From: Shouchella patagoniensis
GTDB taxonomy: Bacteria > Bacillota > Bacilli > Bacillales > Bacillaceae_D
Direction: 5' to 3'
DNA length: 64,000 nucleotides
Assembly (NCBI RefSeq): GCF_002019705.1
Contig: NZ_KV917377.1
Location: 1,920,565 to 1,984,564 of the forward strand
The notes beneath the pieces are model-generated. The model ran no database searches. It was not told the DNA's origin and was given only the letters and a program-made list of their open reading frames with translations. The position numbers were made by a program, and so were the translations under genes. Positions 18,032 to 26,605 of the stretch are shown one piece after another (the stretch's first letter is position 1; every line of letters begins with the position of its first letter).

Positions 18032-19453
18032 CTACAACCCAGCTCCCCCATTAATCATTTGAGCAATGACTAGGAAAACAATAGCGAGTACGTACCAAAT
18101 AATAAGCAGTGGCCAAACAAACTTCATCCACTTATCCCAACCAACCCTTGCGATTGCAAGAGTCGCCATAAAATAACCTGATGTTGGATAAAAGATATTT
18201 GCAAACCCATCACCGAATTGAAATGCAAGTACAGCGGTCTGTCTCGTAATCCCAACAAGATCTGCCAAACCGCTCATGATTGGCATTGTAATAACAGCCT
18301 GTCCACTCCCAGAAGGGACAAGAAAATTAAACCCACCTTGTACAATCATCATAAAAACAGCTGTGAACGCACTTGGCATAACACTCACAAGCTGACTAGT
18401 TCCTTGCACAACTGTATCTAAAATTTGCCCGTTTTCTAGAATAACAGAGATTGAACGGGCGATACCAACAACTAACGCCCCGAGTAAGATTGACTGAAAT
18501 CCTTTATTAAACGTTTCCGCAATTTTACTTGGTCCAAGACCTGTAATTAACCCAATCAACAAGCCCATTGTTAAATACAGTCCACCTAGCTCACGGAAGT
18601 ACCAGCCCCACTCAATTAATCCGTATATCATGAGCAAGACGCCACTTAAAAGTACGAAAACTGCTAGAAGTTGCGGTTTTGAAGCTTTTTCATTCTCAAT
18701 ATCACCAGAAGACAGAACAAACTCTTGGTCAATCCCGTCATTAGAAACAAGGCTTGCACCTGCGTCTTTCTTTACCTTACTCGCATAGAGACAAACAAAC
18801 AAAATACCAATCGTTAAAATAATAATAAAAATAAGAGCTCGGTACCCATAACCACTATAAAGCTCGATACCACTTACATCATGAGCAACTCCGACCGTTG
18901 CTGGTCCTGTAACGGCTGCTGTAAATCCGGCGACCGTACTAATAAGTACTGCAGCAAGAGCCGTCATTCGGTCAAACCCTAGTCGTACCATTAAGGGAAT
19001 GACTACTGGAGCAAAGACAATGGCTAGCTCAATTGCACTAGTAAAAGTTGTTAATAATGCAAGAGGGATCATTAACGCCGGTATCACAAAGAACGGTCGA
19101 TGCCCAAACGTTCTAGATAATTTACTAATGCCAATACCAACAAGTCCACTTTTTTCAAGAACAGCAAACATCCCGCCAATCATTAAAACACCAAATACAA
19201 TTTCTCCAGCTTCAATCAAACCAGTAGGCACGGCATACATTAAATCAAATAAAGATAAATACGTTTTCTCCATTTCTGAAAATGTTTCTGGCAAAAGGAC
19301 AATTGTGCCATTTTCATTTTCAGCTCGTTCAAACTCTCCAGACGGGATAATAAACGTAGCGGCAAATGCAATTAACAAAATCGCAATAAGAATGACATAA
19401 ATGTGCGGTACGCGAATGGATTTTCTCTCTTTTTTTTGATCACTTTCCATCAT
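18032..19453 (-). CDS. YfcC-family permease (C4-dicarboxylate carrier-like)
   Basis: Integral membrane carrier of 473 residues with about twelve to thirteen hydrophobic segments. It belongs to the YfcC/DcuC-like group, of which some members act on arginine or ornithine and dicarboxylates. Recognisable parts are the N-terminal RVPHIYVILIAILLIAF with IIPSGEFER, the TSAIELAIVFAPVVIPLM segment and the C-terminal GGFNFLVPSGSGQAVITMPIM repeat loop, whose twin lies in FGDGFANIFYPTSGYFMATL. It starts at the first of two ATGs, after GAGGAG. It is monocistronic and divergent from the SAM-riboswitch operon. The substrate cannot be told from sequence. Confidence 0.85.
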   Translation of the reverse strand: MMESDQKKERKSIRVPHIYVILIAILLIAFAATFIIPSGEFERAENENGTIVLLPETFSEMEKTYLSLFDLMYAVPTGLIEAGEIVFGVLMIGGMFAVLEKSGLVGIGISKLSRTFGHRPFFVIPALMIPLALLTTFTSAIELAIVFAPVVIPLMVRLGFDRMTALAAVLISTVAGFTAAVTGPATVGVAHDVSGIELYSGYGYRALIFIIILTIGILFVCLYASKVKKDAGASLVSNDGIDQEFVLSSGDIENEKASKPQLLAVFVLLSGVLLMIYGLIEWGWYFRELGGLYLTMGLLIGLITGLGPSKIAETFNKGFQSILLGALVVGIARSISVILENGQILDTVVQGTSQLVSVMPSAFTAVFMMIVQGGFNFLVPSGSGQAVITMPIMSGLADLVGITRQTAVLAFQFGDGFANIFYPTSGYFMATLAIARVGWDKWMKFVWPLLIIWYVLAIVFLVIAQMINGGAGL

Positions 19454-19557
19454 TCACCACTCCTCTCTCTTTTAAATTCAGAATAAAAACTGATCATACT
19501 AAAAAGTTACGTTCCCGTCTATTTAATTTAAAAAGATCATTCTTTTTAAAATTTTTC

Positions 19558-19587
19558 TTGTCAAACCTTATACGTTTCTGCTAAACT
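19558..19587 (+). promoter_or_regulatory. Putative sigma-A promoter of the met operon
   Basis: -35 TTGTCA at 19558-19563 and -10 TAAACT at 19582-19587 with an 18-bp spacer, about 30 bases before the riboswitch aptamer. Confidence 0.5.
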
Positions 19588-19615
19588 AAGCATCAACAAC
19601 TTAACTTTATATCTT

Positions 19616-19721
19616 TTTCTTATTTAGAGGAGCAGAGGGACTGGCCCGATGACGCTTCAGCAACCCCACAAATGTGGAAGGTGCTAAATCCTGCAGGATT
19701 CATTTCCTGAATGATAAGAGC
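19616..19721 (+). ncRNA. SAM-I (S-box) riboswitch aptamer
   Basis: Carries the conserved S-box core in order: AGAGGAGCAGAGGGACTGGC, CCGATGACGCTTCAGCAACC, GAAGGTGCTAAATCCTGCA and the closing ATGATAAGAG. P1 pairs TCTTAT near 19617 with ATAAGA at 19714-19719. SAM binding would stabilise P1 and let the downstream terminator form, switching off the methionine transporter operon that follows. Confidence 0.95.
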
Positions 19722-19740
19722 TGTTTGAATTAAATTATTC

Positions 19741-19775
19741 ATCCCTCTTCCTCATTTAGGAAGAGGGATTTTTTG
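19741..19775 (+). terminator. Riboswitch-controlled terminator
   Basis: Perfect 12-bp stem ATCCCTCTTCCT / AGGAAGAGGGAT with a 5-base loop and seven T, about 20 bases after the S-box aptamer and about 95 bases before metN. Confidence 0.92.
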
Positions 19776-19869
19776 TTTTTAGTAGGAAAGCGGAAAACAG
19801 AAGAGAAACAAAAACAAAATCCGACTAAACAGCTAGATCTACATTACTTTATTTTAAGGAGCGACATAA

Positions 19870-20910
19870 ATGATTGAGTTTAAACAAGTATCTAAAACCT
19901 ATCAAACAAACGGAAAAACAGTTAAAGCGCTCGATCAAATCAATTTAAAAATTGATCAAGGTGATATCTATGGTGTTATTGGCTTTAGTGGGGCTGGTAA
20001 AAGTACGTTATTACGAACAGTGAACTTGCTTGAGCGACCTACATCTGGCGAAATTATCGTCAACAATAAAAATGTAGCTGAATTAAAACCGAATGATCTA
20101 CAAAAAACCAAACGAAACATCGGCATGATCTTTCAACATTTTAATTTACTTCAGTCTAAAACGGTATTTGAAAATATAGCGATTCCATTAAAACTAGTAA
20201 AAACACCTAAAAACGAGATAAAAAAGCGAGTGCAAGAGTTGCTTTCATTTGTAGGTTTAACCGACAAGGCAACAAATTATCCTGACCAACTCTCCGGAGG
20301 CCAAAAACAACGAATTGGAATCGCTAGAGCCCTTGCTACAAACCCTGATATCTTGTTATGTGATGAAGCAACATCAGCTCTTGATCCTGAAACAACGAGT
20401 TCCATTCTTCAACTATTAAAGAAAATCAATCGCGACTATAACATTACGATTTTAATTATCACACACGAAATGTCCGTTATACGTGAACTATGCGACAAAG
20501 TTGCTGTCATGGAAGCAGGACGTGTGATCGAGGCAGGTTCGGTTTTTTCGCTTTTTTCAAATCCAACTCAAGAAACAACAAAAAAGTTTGTTCGGTCTAT
20601 CATCTCTGATCATCTACCCGAAAAAGTAAAAACGGAGATTGAGAAAAAGGAAGACAATCAGCAAATTTACCAGTTGAAAGTGACAGATGAAGCCCTTGAC
20701 TCTACCCTCTTTTCGTCATTAATTCAGAATGCCGGAGTAGAAGTGAATATCTTGTATGCTTCCATGCAAGAAGTTCAAGGTAAATCCTTTGGTGTGTTAT
20801 ACCTTCAAATAAAAGGAGAGCATGAACAAAGGTTAGCTGCAAGAGCGTATTTAAATAATCAACCATTTCAAATAAAAGAGGTGACAAATAATGTTCGATT
20901 GGTTGCCTGA
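19870..20910 (+). CDS. metN: Methionine ABC transporter ATP-binding protein MetN
   Basis: ATPase of the D/L-methionine importer, 346 residues. Walker A GFSGAGKST is at 38-46, followed by QHFNLLQSKTVFENIAIPL, the signature LSGGQKQR, Walker B ILLCDEATSALDPETT and the H-loop THEM. The C-terminal domain from about residue 265 is a NIL domain, the ACT-like methionine sensor that gives trans-inhibition when internal methionine is high. It follows a SAM riboswitch, which supports methionine or a sulfur analogue as substrate. Its end overlaps metP by 20 bp. Confidence 0.95.
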   Translation: MIEFKQVSKTYQTNGKTVKALDQINLKIDQGDIYGVIGFSGAGKSTLLRTVNLLERPTSGEIIVNNKNVAELKPNDLQKTKRNIGMIFQHFNLLQSKTVFENIAIPLKLVKTPKNEIKKRVQELLSFVGLTDKATNYPDQLSGGQKQRIGIARALATNPDILLCDEATSALDPETTSSILQLLKKINRDYNITILIITHEMSVIRELCDKVAVMEAGRVIEAGSVFSLFSNPTQETTKKFVRSIISDHLPEKVKTEIEKKEDNQQIYQLKVTDEALDSTLFSSLIQNAGVEVNILYASMQEVQGKSFGVLYLQIKGEHEQRLAARAYLNNQPFQIKEVTNNVRLVA

Positions 20911-21571
20911 AGACATTCGTCCCAATATATCAAGCAATATGCTCTTAGAAGCTATTTATGAAACTGTCTATATGGTCGGATGGTCCTTTCTTTTTTCAAC
21001 ACTTATTGGTGTGTTATTAGGCGTTATCCTTGTTGTGACGAGGCCAAATCACATTCTAGAAACACCAGTCATTTATAATTTTATCAATCCTGTAATAAAT
21101 GTTCTGAGGTCGATTCCATTTATTATTTTGCTTATCGCACTCATTCCATTTACGCGCTTCATTCTCGGTTCAGCAATTGGGACTACCGCAGCCATTGTTC
21201 CCCTTGTCTTTTACGCAGGTCCGTATATCGCACGTTTAGTGGAAAATTCATTGTTAGAGGTTGATCAAGGTATTATTGAAGCCGCTGATGCAATGGGAGC
21301 TTCAAAGGCACAAATCATTTTCAGATTCTTACTGCCCGAAGCTACAAGTTCTCTTATCCTTAGCATGACTACAGCAACGATAGGCCTTGTCGGTGCTACA
21401 GCAATGGCAGGTGCGATCGGGGCTGGAGGAATCGGTCACCTTGCTATCGCCTATGGCTATCAACGATTTGATAATGGCACGATGTATATAACAGTCCTTA
21501 TGCTCATCATTATTGTTCAAAGCTTGCAATCTATTGGTAACATCACATCAAAACGAGTCAGACGTAGATAA
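20891..21571 (+). CDS. metP: Methionine ABC transporter permease MetP (MetI)
   Basis: Membrane subunit of the methionine importer: 226 residues, five to six membrane segments. The EAA loop, EAADAMGASKAQIIFRFLLPEA, fits the MetI family, as do RSIPFIILLIALIPFTRF and the GAIGAGGIGHLAI segment. It starts inside the end of metN, so translation is coupled, and metQ follows after 28 bases. Confidence 0.95.
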   Translation: MFDWLPEDIRPNISSNMLLEAIYETVYMVGWSFLFSTLIGVLLGVILVVTRPNHILETPVIYNFINPVINVLRSIPFIILLIALIPFTRFILGSAIGTTAAIVPLVFYAGPYIARLVENSLLEVDQGIIEAADAMGASKAQIIFRFLLPEATSSLILSMTTATIGLVGATAMAGAIGAGGIGHLAIAYGYQRFDNGTMYITVLMLIIIVQSLQSIGNITSKRVRRR

Positions 21572-21599
21572 CGAACTGATCCTAAAGGAGATTACGATC

Positions 21600-22472
21600 A
21601 TGAAAAAAACATCCATTTTGTATACGACCATTCCTGTTCTAGCCGCATTAACATTATCTGCATGTGGTCAAAATGCCACAAGTCTAGCAGATGCGGGTGA
21701 TTCTTACAGCAAGGATAATCCAGTAAATGTAAAAGTTGGTATTAGTGGCACCGATTCACCTGAATGGGATTACATTGCGGAGATCGCATCCGAAGAAGGA
21801 ATCGAAGTGGAAATTGTCCGCTTTAATGATTATGTACAACCAAATCAAGCACTTGCAGATGGCGAGATTGATGCGAACGCATTTCAAACCGTCTCCTATT
21901 TTGATCATTTCATTGAAGAACATAATCAGGATTTAAGCGCGATCGGCTCAACCGTCCTAGCACCAATGGGACTTTATTCATCAAAATATGAATCCGTTGA
22001 TGACATTCCAGATGGTGCTGAAATAACAATTGACCAGGAAGTAACAAACCAAGCACGTAATTTAATGCTCCTGCAAGAAGCAGGCTTACTTGTTTTAGAT
22101 GATGATTTTGGAGTAACAAGTGGTCAGGATCAAATTTCAGATAATCCAAAGAACATACAACTAACTGAGATTGTTGCGGGTAATGCACCTCGCATCATGG
22201 AAGATGTTGATGCTTCCGTTATTAACAACGGCATTGCTGTAGATGCTAAGTTAAGCCCAACTGATAATTCCATTGCTAGAGAAAGTGAGACAGCAACGCC
22301 TTATATTAATATCATTGCTGCGCAAACTGCGGATGCCGACAACCCAATCCTGCAGCGTTTAGTCGACATCTATCAATCTGATGAAGTTGCAGATTTTATT
22401 GTTGACGAGCATGCGGGAGCACGAATCCCAACAGCCATTTCACTTGAACAATTAAATAGTTATCCTCGATAA
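21600..22472 (+). CDS. metQ: Methionine-binding lipoprotein MetQ
   Basis: NlpA/MetQ substrate receptor of 290 residues. It starts at the ATG at 21600 after AAAGGAG; the open frame upstream lies inside metP. The signal peptide ends in LSAC with the lipidated Cys at residue 22. The mature part has VKVGISGTDSPEWDYI, FNDYVQPNQALADGEIDANAFQ (typical of MetQ), YFDHFIEEH and the C-terminal DEHAGARIPTA. It completes the metNPQ set controlled by the S-box leader. Ligands of this family include D- and L-methionine and N-formyl or N-acetyl methionine, which fits the amidohydrolase gene that follows. Confidence 0.94.
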   Translation: MKKTSILYTTIPVLAALTLSACGQNATSLADAGDSYSKDNPVNVKVGISGTDSPEWDYIAEIASEEGIEVEIVRFNDYVQPNQALADGEIDANAFQTVSYFDHFIEEHNQDLSAIGSTVLAPMGLYSSKYESVDDIPDGAEITIDQEVTNQARNLMLLQEAGLLVLDDDFGVTSGQDQISDNPKNIQLTEIVAGNAPRIMEDVDASVINNGIAVDAKLSPTDNSIARESETATPYINIIAAQTADADNPILQRLVDIYQSDEVADFIVDEHAGARIPTAISLEQLNSYPR

Positions 22473-22493
22473 AAAATAAGGAGTGACAAAACG

Positions 22494-23696
22494 ATGACAA
22501 CAACAAGCAATGATTATCAAAACGCGATTAAAGAAAGCATTGATGTAAACGCGGATGTTTACATTCGTACGAGTCACCAAATTCATGAGAACCCTGAGAT
22601 TGGTAATGAGGAAGTATTTGCCTCTTATCAACTGACAACTCTACTTAAAGATGCCGGTTTTTCCGTTACAACAGATGTCGCCGGCCACCCTACTGGTTTT
22701 ATTGCTTCCAAAGGCAAAAACGACGGACCAGCTGTTGCCTTTCTAGCAGAATATGATGCTCTTCCAGGACTTGGGCACGCTTGTGGTCATAATTTGATTG
22801 GGACCACAAGCGTTGCAGCAGCCATTGCTTTAGGAGAACATATCGAACATATCGGAGGGCGCGTTGTCGTGCTTGGTACCCCTGCAGAAGAAGGCGGCAA
22901 TAACGGCAGCGCAAAAGGAAGCTTTGTACGAGAAGGTCTATTGGAAGACATCGATGCAGCACTGATCATTCATCCATCAAGCCACACGAAACGATCCGGC
23001 GTATCTTTAGCAGTTGACCCTGTTGATTATGCTTTTTATGGTAAACCTGCACATGCTGCAGGAGCTCCGGAGCATGGAATTAATGCACTTGATGCCGTTA
23101 TTCAACTTTTTAATGGCATAAACGCACTAAGACAACATGTTACCGACGATGTTCGAATTCACGGCATTATACCAGATGGAGGGGAAGCTCCAAATATTGT
23201 GCCAAGTTTTGCAAGGGCTCGCTTTTACATCCGTGCTGACTCAAGACCAAAAACCGATGCAGTTCGTGCAAAAATTGATGCAATTGCTCATGGAGCTGCA
23301 CTTGCAACAGGAGCTGAACTAAAAATAATTGAGTTTCAAAATAAAGTCGATAATCTCATACCAAATGATACACTAAATAACGTATTTGCCGACATTTTCA
23401 CCGATCTTGGTGAGGAGATTTATCTAACTAATGAAACTGGCATTGGTTCAACAGACACGGGCAACATTAGTCAAGTTGTACCTACAATTCACCCATATAT
23501 CAAAATTGGTGCTGCAAGCTTAGTGCCCCACACCATCCCTTTTCGAGAAGCTGCGGCATCAGATCTTGGTGATCAAGCTCTTATAACCGGGGCAAAAGGC
23601 CTTGCATTTATTGGCCTGGAACTCCTAACTAACCCAAGCCTGTTATCACGGGCACAGCAAGAGCTACTACAGCGAAAAAAAGCAGCTTCACAATAA
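22494..23696 (+). CDS. M20-family amidohydrolase (N-acyl-amino-acid/ACY1L2-like)
   Basis: Metal-dependent amidohydrolase of the M20D group, 400 residues. Metal-site motifs are GLGHACGHNLIG, PAEEGGNNGSAKG, the HPSSHTKRSG region and the late GIGSTDTGNISQVVPTIHPY. A dimerisation domain (DYAFYGKPAHAAGAPEHG) sits in the middle. Members cleave N-acyl amino acids, aminobenzoyl-glutamate or small peptides. It lies 21 bases after metQ, and no terminator separates them, so it belongs to the SAM-controlled operon. A role in freeing methionine or cysteine from an N-acylated or dipeptide form after MetNPQ uptake is inferred from that context. Confidence 0.88.
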   Translation: MTTTSNDYQNAIKESIDVNADVYIRTSHQIHENPEIGNEEVFASYQLTTLLKDAGFSVTTDVAGHPTGFIASKGKNDGPAVAFLAEYDALPGLGHACGHNLIGTTSVAAAIALGEHIEHIGGRVVVLGTPAEEGGNNGSAKGSFVREGLLEDIDAALIIHPSSHTKRSGVSLAVDPVDYAFYGKPAHAAGAPEHGINALDAVIQLFNGINALRQHVTDDVRIHGIIPDGGEAPNIVPSFARARFYIRADSRPKTDAVRAKIDAIAHGAALATGAELKIIEFQNKVDNLIPNDTLNNVFADIFTDLGEEIYLTNETGIGSTDTGNISQVVPTIHPYIKIGAASLVPHTIPFREAAASDLGDQALITGAKGLAFIGLELLTNPSLLSRAQQELLQRKKAASQ

Positions 23697-23701
23697 AAAA
23701 A

Positions 23702-23731
23702 CTGGGCACCTAATGGTGTCCAGCTATTTTT
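23702..23731. terminator. Terminator of the met operon (bidirectional)
   Basis: 9-bp stem CTGGGCACC / GGTGTCCAG (one G-U pair), tetraloop TAAT, a T-rich run after it and a run of A before it. Confidence 0.8.
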
Positions 23732-23733
23732 AA

Positions 23734-24066
23734 TTAAACAGAATCCACTTCCTCCACTTCTTCAGCCCGTTCTTTTTTTATTAGCATCATTCCCGCTATG
23801 ATAAATAATACAGACTGTACAATGGCAGCTCCCATTGTAATTAGCAACAAGATGCTTCCATTTACAAGCAAAATAATAGCAGCCTCTTTTGACTTGGTTT
23901 CCAAAATAACAACAGCCCGTATGATAAAACCAAGGCTTAATAAGCTAAAACCTGCTGAAGCCCACAAAATAGAAGTCACCAACACGTTAAAGCTTGATTC
24001 AACCGAGGATTCCCCTGAAAATATAACTGAAAAAAAAGAAACCAGTAAAGCTGTAGACAGGGTCAT
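23734..24066 (-). CDS. Small membrane protein of unknown function (possibly N-terminally damaged)
   Basis: Not recognised. 110 residues with three clear hydrophobic segments, and a possible fourth at the very N-terminus, ending in an acidic KKERAEEVEEVDSV tail. No convincing ribosome site precedes the ATG at 24066. In the same frame, codons upstream would extend the first hydrophobic segment (IGLGFHVVWCLL) but reach a TGA without a normal start. A start ATG at about 24112 is in another frame (MRVYRSWF), so a one-base frameshift near 24100 could have split the real N-terminus. Confidence 0.5.
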   Translation of the reverse strand: MTLSTALLVSFFSVIFSGESSVESSFNVLVTSILWASAGFSLLSLGFIIRAVVILETKSKEAAIILLVNGSILLLITMGAAIVQSVLFIIAGMMLIKKERAEEVEEVDSV

Positions 24067-24137
24067 TAATAAACACCAAACGACATGAAAACCAAGACCT
24101 ATATACCCTCATAGTGCGCTTTTATTAATAGTAAACG

Positions 24138-24177
24138 AAAAAGAGTGTGAAGTGAATACGAATTCACTTTCACACTC
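24138..24177 (-). terminator. Terminator of the acid-sugar operon
   Basis: Long stem GAGTGTGAAGTGAAT / ATTCACTTTCACACTC with one bulge. On the minus strand it is followed by five T. It lies 13 bases after the kinase stop codon. Confidence 0.8.
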
Positions 24178-24189
24178 CTTTTTATTGTT

Positions 24190-25620
24190 TTATTTTCCTT
24201 CTAACACTTCCACGGCCTCTTTTAACGTTTCAGGCTGACCGACATTTCCAGGGAAAATCACATACGCCGCACCTGGAAATTTACTTTCTTGACCCGTTTT
24301 CCAAACAGGAATTCCCGGTTTAATTTGTCCAGCTACTTCTGCACGCTTTACTGACAAACCAATTGTACCGATGCTACTAGATGTAATGCCACCTTTAGCA
24401 ACGATGTAGCTCGGCTGTACTTGTAAATCTCGGACAATGCTCGTCACAGCATCAGAAATTCTAACGGATTGCTTCAACTCTTCCTCTTGCATGCCGTCCC
24501 CTAAATCTAAGCGCTCCCGACGTGTGTAATAGACTACGGATTCCCCGTTTTTAATCGCTTTTTCACAAGCAAGACGTACACGATCCGTTTCTTGTTTAAA
24601 CTTATCTGCATCTTGAACGAGATGCACATCAAATTCAATACCCTTCACTAGGCCACTCTCGAGCAAATGATTTAATTGTTCTGTTGTTTTTTTCACATGG
24701 GAACCAACGGCGATTAAACCACCATTTTGACTGCTTTTTGTAACCAGTTCATCACGTGTAAGTAACCCTTTATCTTTTACTCCACCAAGTACTTTCGTAA
24801 GTGCTGCAGCGCTGCGGCAAATAAATTGTTTCCCTTCTTTTACAGCTTGCAAAAATGCGGTTGAGAATACTTCTACATCTTCATACCCAACTGCATTTAC
24901 AACCACTTTCTGAAAATCGCTTGCTCCAAGAAGTTGCTTTTTAATTTGCTCAACACGCTGATTACGCAAATCATCGATACCAATATAGATTGTTTGTTCC
25001 TTTGTATATTTGCCCGCTGTTTTCTCTTCAATCCACTCACCGAGGTGAGAAGCGCTAAAACCAAATGTACGGTCTTTCGCAAATTCCGTTTCACCTGCTG
25101 GGATCAATTGTTCACCATCTTGAACATAATGGATGTTGTTAACAGTTAAACGGCCTCCTTCTTTGAAGAAAGGCATAATCACTTCACCATCAAATTGTCT
25201 ATTAGAATGTGCTTCAATTGTCTGTTTTAACGTTTCCGTTTCAAGTGGATAATGACCACGGAGAGTTGAATCTCCACGGCTAATAATGACGTATGGAATA
25301 TCTTCTTCTTCAGAAACTTCTTGGACACGCTCAGCGATTTCTTTATGACATGTCTTTGTTTCACTCTCTGTAAAACCACGAGAATTTGTAAGAATAAAAA
25401 AGATGCGATTGTGCTCACGAAAACCTGCTTGAATCGAAGATTTTTCCCAATCTGTATAAACAGATACACCGTGAACTGTCTGAATGCCAGTCGGGTCATC
25501 ATCAAGAACAACCATTTTATAAGGAGAATTCGTTAATTCTTTTTGTAACTTTGTTTGAATTTCTTCACGATCCACAGTAGGAATTTGACTCATTAGCAGT
25601 TCTACATTTAACTTATCCAC
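24190..25620 (-). CDS. Four-carbon acid sugar kinase (OtnK/DtnK, DUF1537)
   Basis: ATP-dependent kinase of 476 residues that phosphorylates a four-carbon sugar acid such as 3-oxo-tetronate, D-threonate or D-erythronate. The N-terminal substrate domain shows the hallmark VVLDDDPTGIQTVHG, then RGDSTLRGHYPLE. The C-terminal nucleotide-binding domain shows IVAKGGITSSSIG and PGAAYVIFPGNVG. It lies two bases behind the dehydrogenase gene, so the two are co-translated. In YgbJKLM-type clusters this pair is accompanied by an isomerase (OtnI) and a decarboxylase (OtnC). Neither is seen here; a class II aldolase takes that place. The family call is firm, the exact substrate open. Confidence 0.9.
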   Translation of the reverse strand: MDKLNVELLMSQIPTVDREEIQTKLQKELTNSPYKMVVLDDDPTGIQTVHGVSVYTDWEKSSIQAGFREHNRIFFILTNSRGFTESETKTCHKEIAERVQEVSEEEDIPYVIISRGDSTLRGHYPLETETLKQTIEAHSNRQFDGEVIMPFFKEGGRLTVNNIHYVQDGEQLIPAGETEFAKDRTFGFSASHLGEWIEEKTAGKYTKEQTIYIGIDDLRNQRVEQIKKQLLGASDFQKVVVNAVGYEDVEVFSTAFLQAVKEGKQFICRSAAALTKVLGGVKDKGLLTRDELVTKSSQNGGLIAVGSHVKKTTEQLNHLLESGLVKGIEFDVHLVQDADKFKQETDRVRLACEKAIKNGESVVYYTRRERLDLGDGMQEEELKQSVRISDAVTSIVRDLQVQPSYIVAKGGITSSSIGTIGLSVKRAEVAGQIKPGIPVWKTGQESKFPGAAYVIFPGNVGQPETLKEAVEVLEGK

Positions 25621-25622
25621 GC

Positions 25623-26522
25623 TTATGACTCCTCTCTTTTCACTATAACGTTTGCCATTTTTTCGTAATGTTGCACAATGCTAGCGTGATCAAGAGCTTC
25701 TTTCCCGTCCGCCTTAAGTGAATGAAAAATCTCGAGTAATTGGCTTGAAAGTGGAAGAGGTACATCTAACTCATGCGCAGTATTCATTACATTTGTTAAG
25801 TCTTTCATATTAATATCAACACGACCACCTGCTTTAAAATTACGGTCAAGAATCATTGGGATTTTTGCATCCATTACGGTGCTTCCCGCTAAACCTCCAC
25901 GAATTGCCTCGTACATTTTTTCAATATTAATGCCCGCCTTGGAAGCAAGAGCAAGTGCTTCTGAAACAGCGGCAATGTTTAAATTAACAATAATTTGATT
26001 TGCAAGCTTTGCCGTTGTCCCACAACCAGAATCACCAACTAATACAATATCTGTCCCCATCGCTTGAAGAACGGGCTTGGTATTTTCAAAAACAGCTTCT
26101 TCTCCACCAACCATAATAGCAAGTGTTCCGTCAATTGCCTTAGGTTCTCCACCACTTACTGGAGCGTCAAGAAAATGAACACCTTTTTCAGAAGCATGAG
26201 TGGCCATTTGTTTTGAATCTACTGGCGAAACAGAACTCATATCAACAATCGTTAAACCTTCATGCGCTCCTTCAATTACACCATTCATTCCAAATACTGC
26301 CGCCCGAACATGCTCCCCTTTTGGAAGCATGGTTATAACAACATCACTATTTTCAGCAACTTCTTTACCAGACGTTGCAGCAATTGCTCCTTCAGTCGCT
26401 ATAAGGTTTACTGCCTCTTGGTTTAAATCAAAAACGGTCACATTAAAGCCCGCTTTAATTAAGTTTCTTGTCATAGGCATTCCCATAATGCCAAGTCCGA
26501 TAAATCCTACGCGTTTTCTCAT
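25623..26522 (-). CDS. L-threonate/3-hydroxyacid dehydrogenase (beta-hydroxyacid dehydrogenase family)
   Basis: NAD(P)-dependent oxidoreductase of 299 residues. Rossmann motif GFIGLGIMGMPM is at the N-terminus, the substrate motif DAPVSGGEPKAIDGTL in the middle, and the catalytic Lys in AKLANQIIVNLNIAAVSEAL. Relatives are L-threonate 2-dehydrogenase (LtnD), tartronate semialdehyde reductase and hydroxyisobutyrate dehydrogenase. Linkage to a DUF1537 kinase favours LtnD-like oxidation of a C4 acid. The frame opens at a GTG at 26534, but GGTGGAG fits the ATG at 26522 (MRKRVGF), which I use. Confidence 0.88.
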   Translation of the reverse strand: MRKRVGFIGLGIMGMPMTRNLIKAGFNVTVFDLNQEAVNLIATEGAIAATSGKEVAENSDVVITMLPKGEHVRAAVFGMNGVIEGAHEGLTIVDMSSVSPVDSKQMATHASEKGVHFLDAPVSGGEPKAIDGTLAIMVGGEEAVFENTKPVLQAMGTDIVLVGDSGCGTTAKLANQIIVNLNIAAVSEALALASKAGINIEKMYEAIRGGLAGSTVMDAKIPMILDRNFKAGGRVDINMKDLTNVMNTAHELDVPLPLSSQLLEIFHSLKADGKEALDHASIVQHYEKMANVIVKREES

Positions 26523-26605
26523 GATTTTCTCCACCCTTTTATCTCTGTTTTTATTACCCTATTTAAAATTGATTGTTTATAAAATTAACGATCCGCTGGT
26601 TTTCG

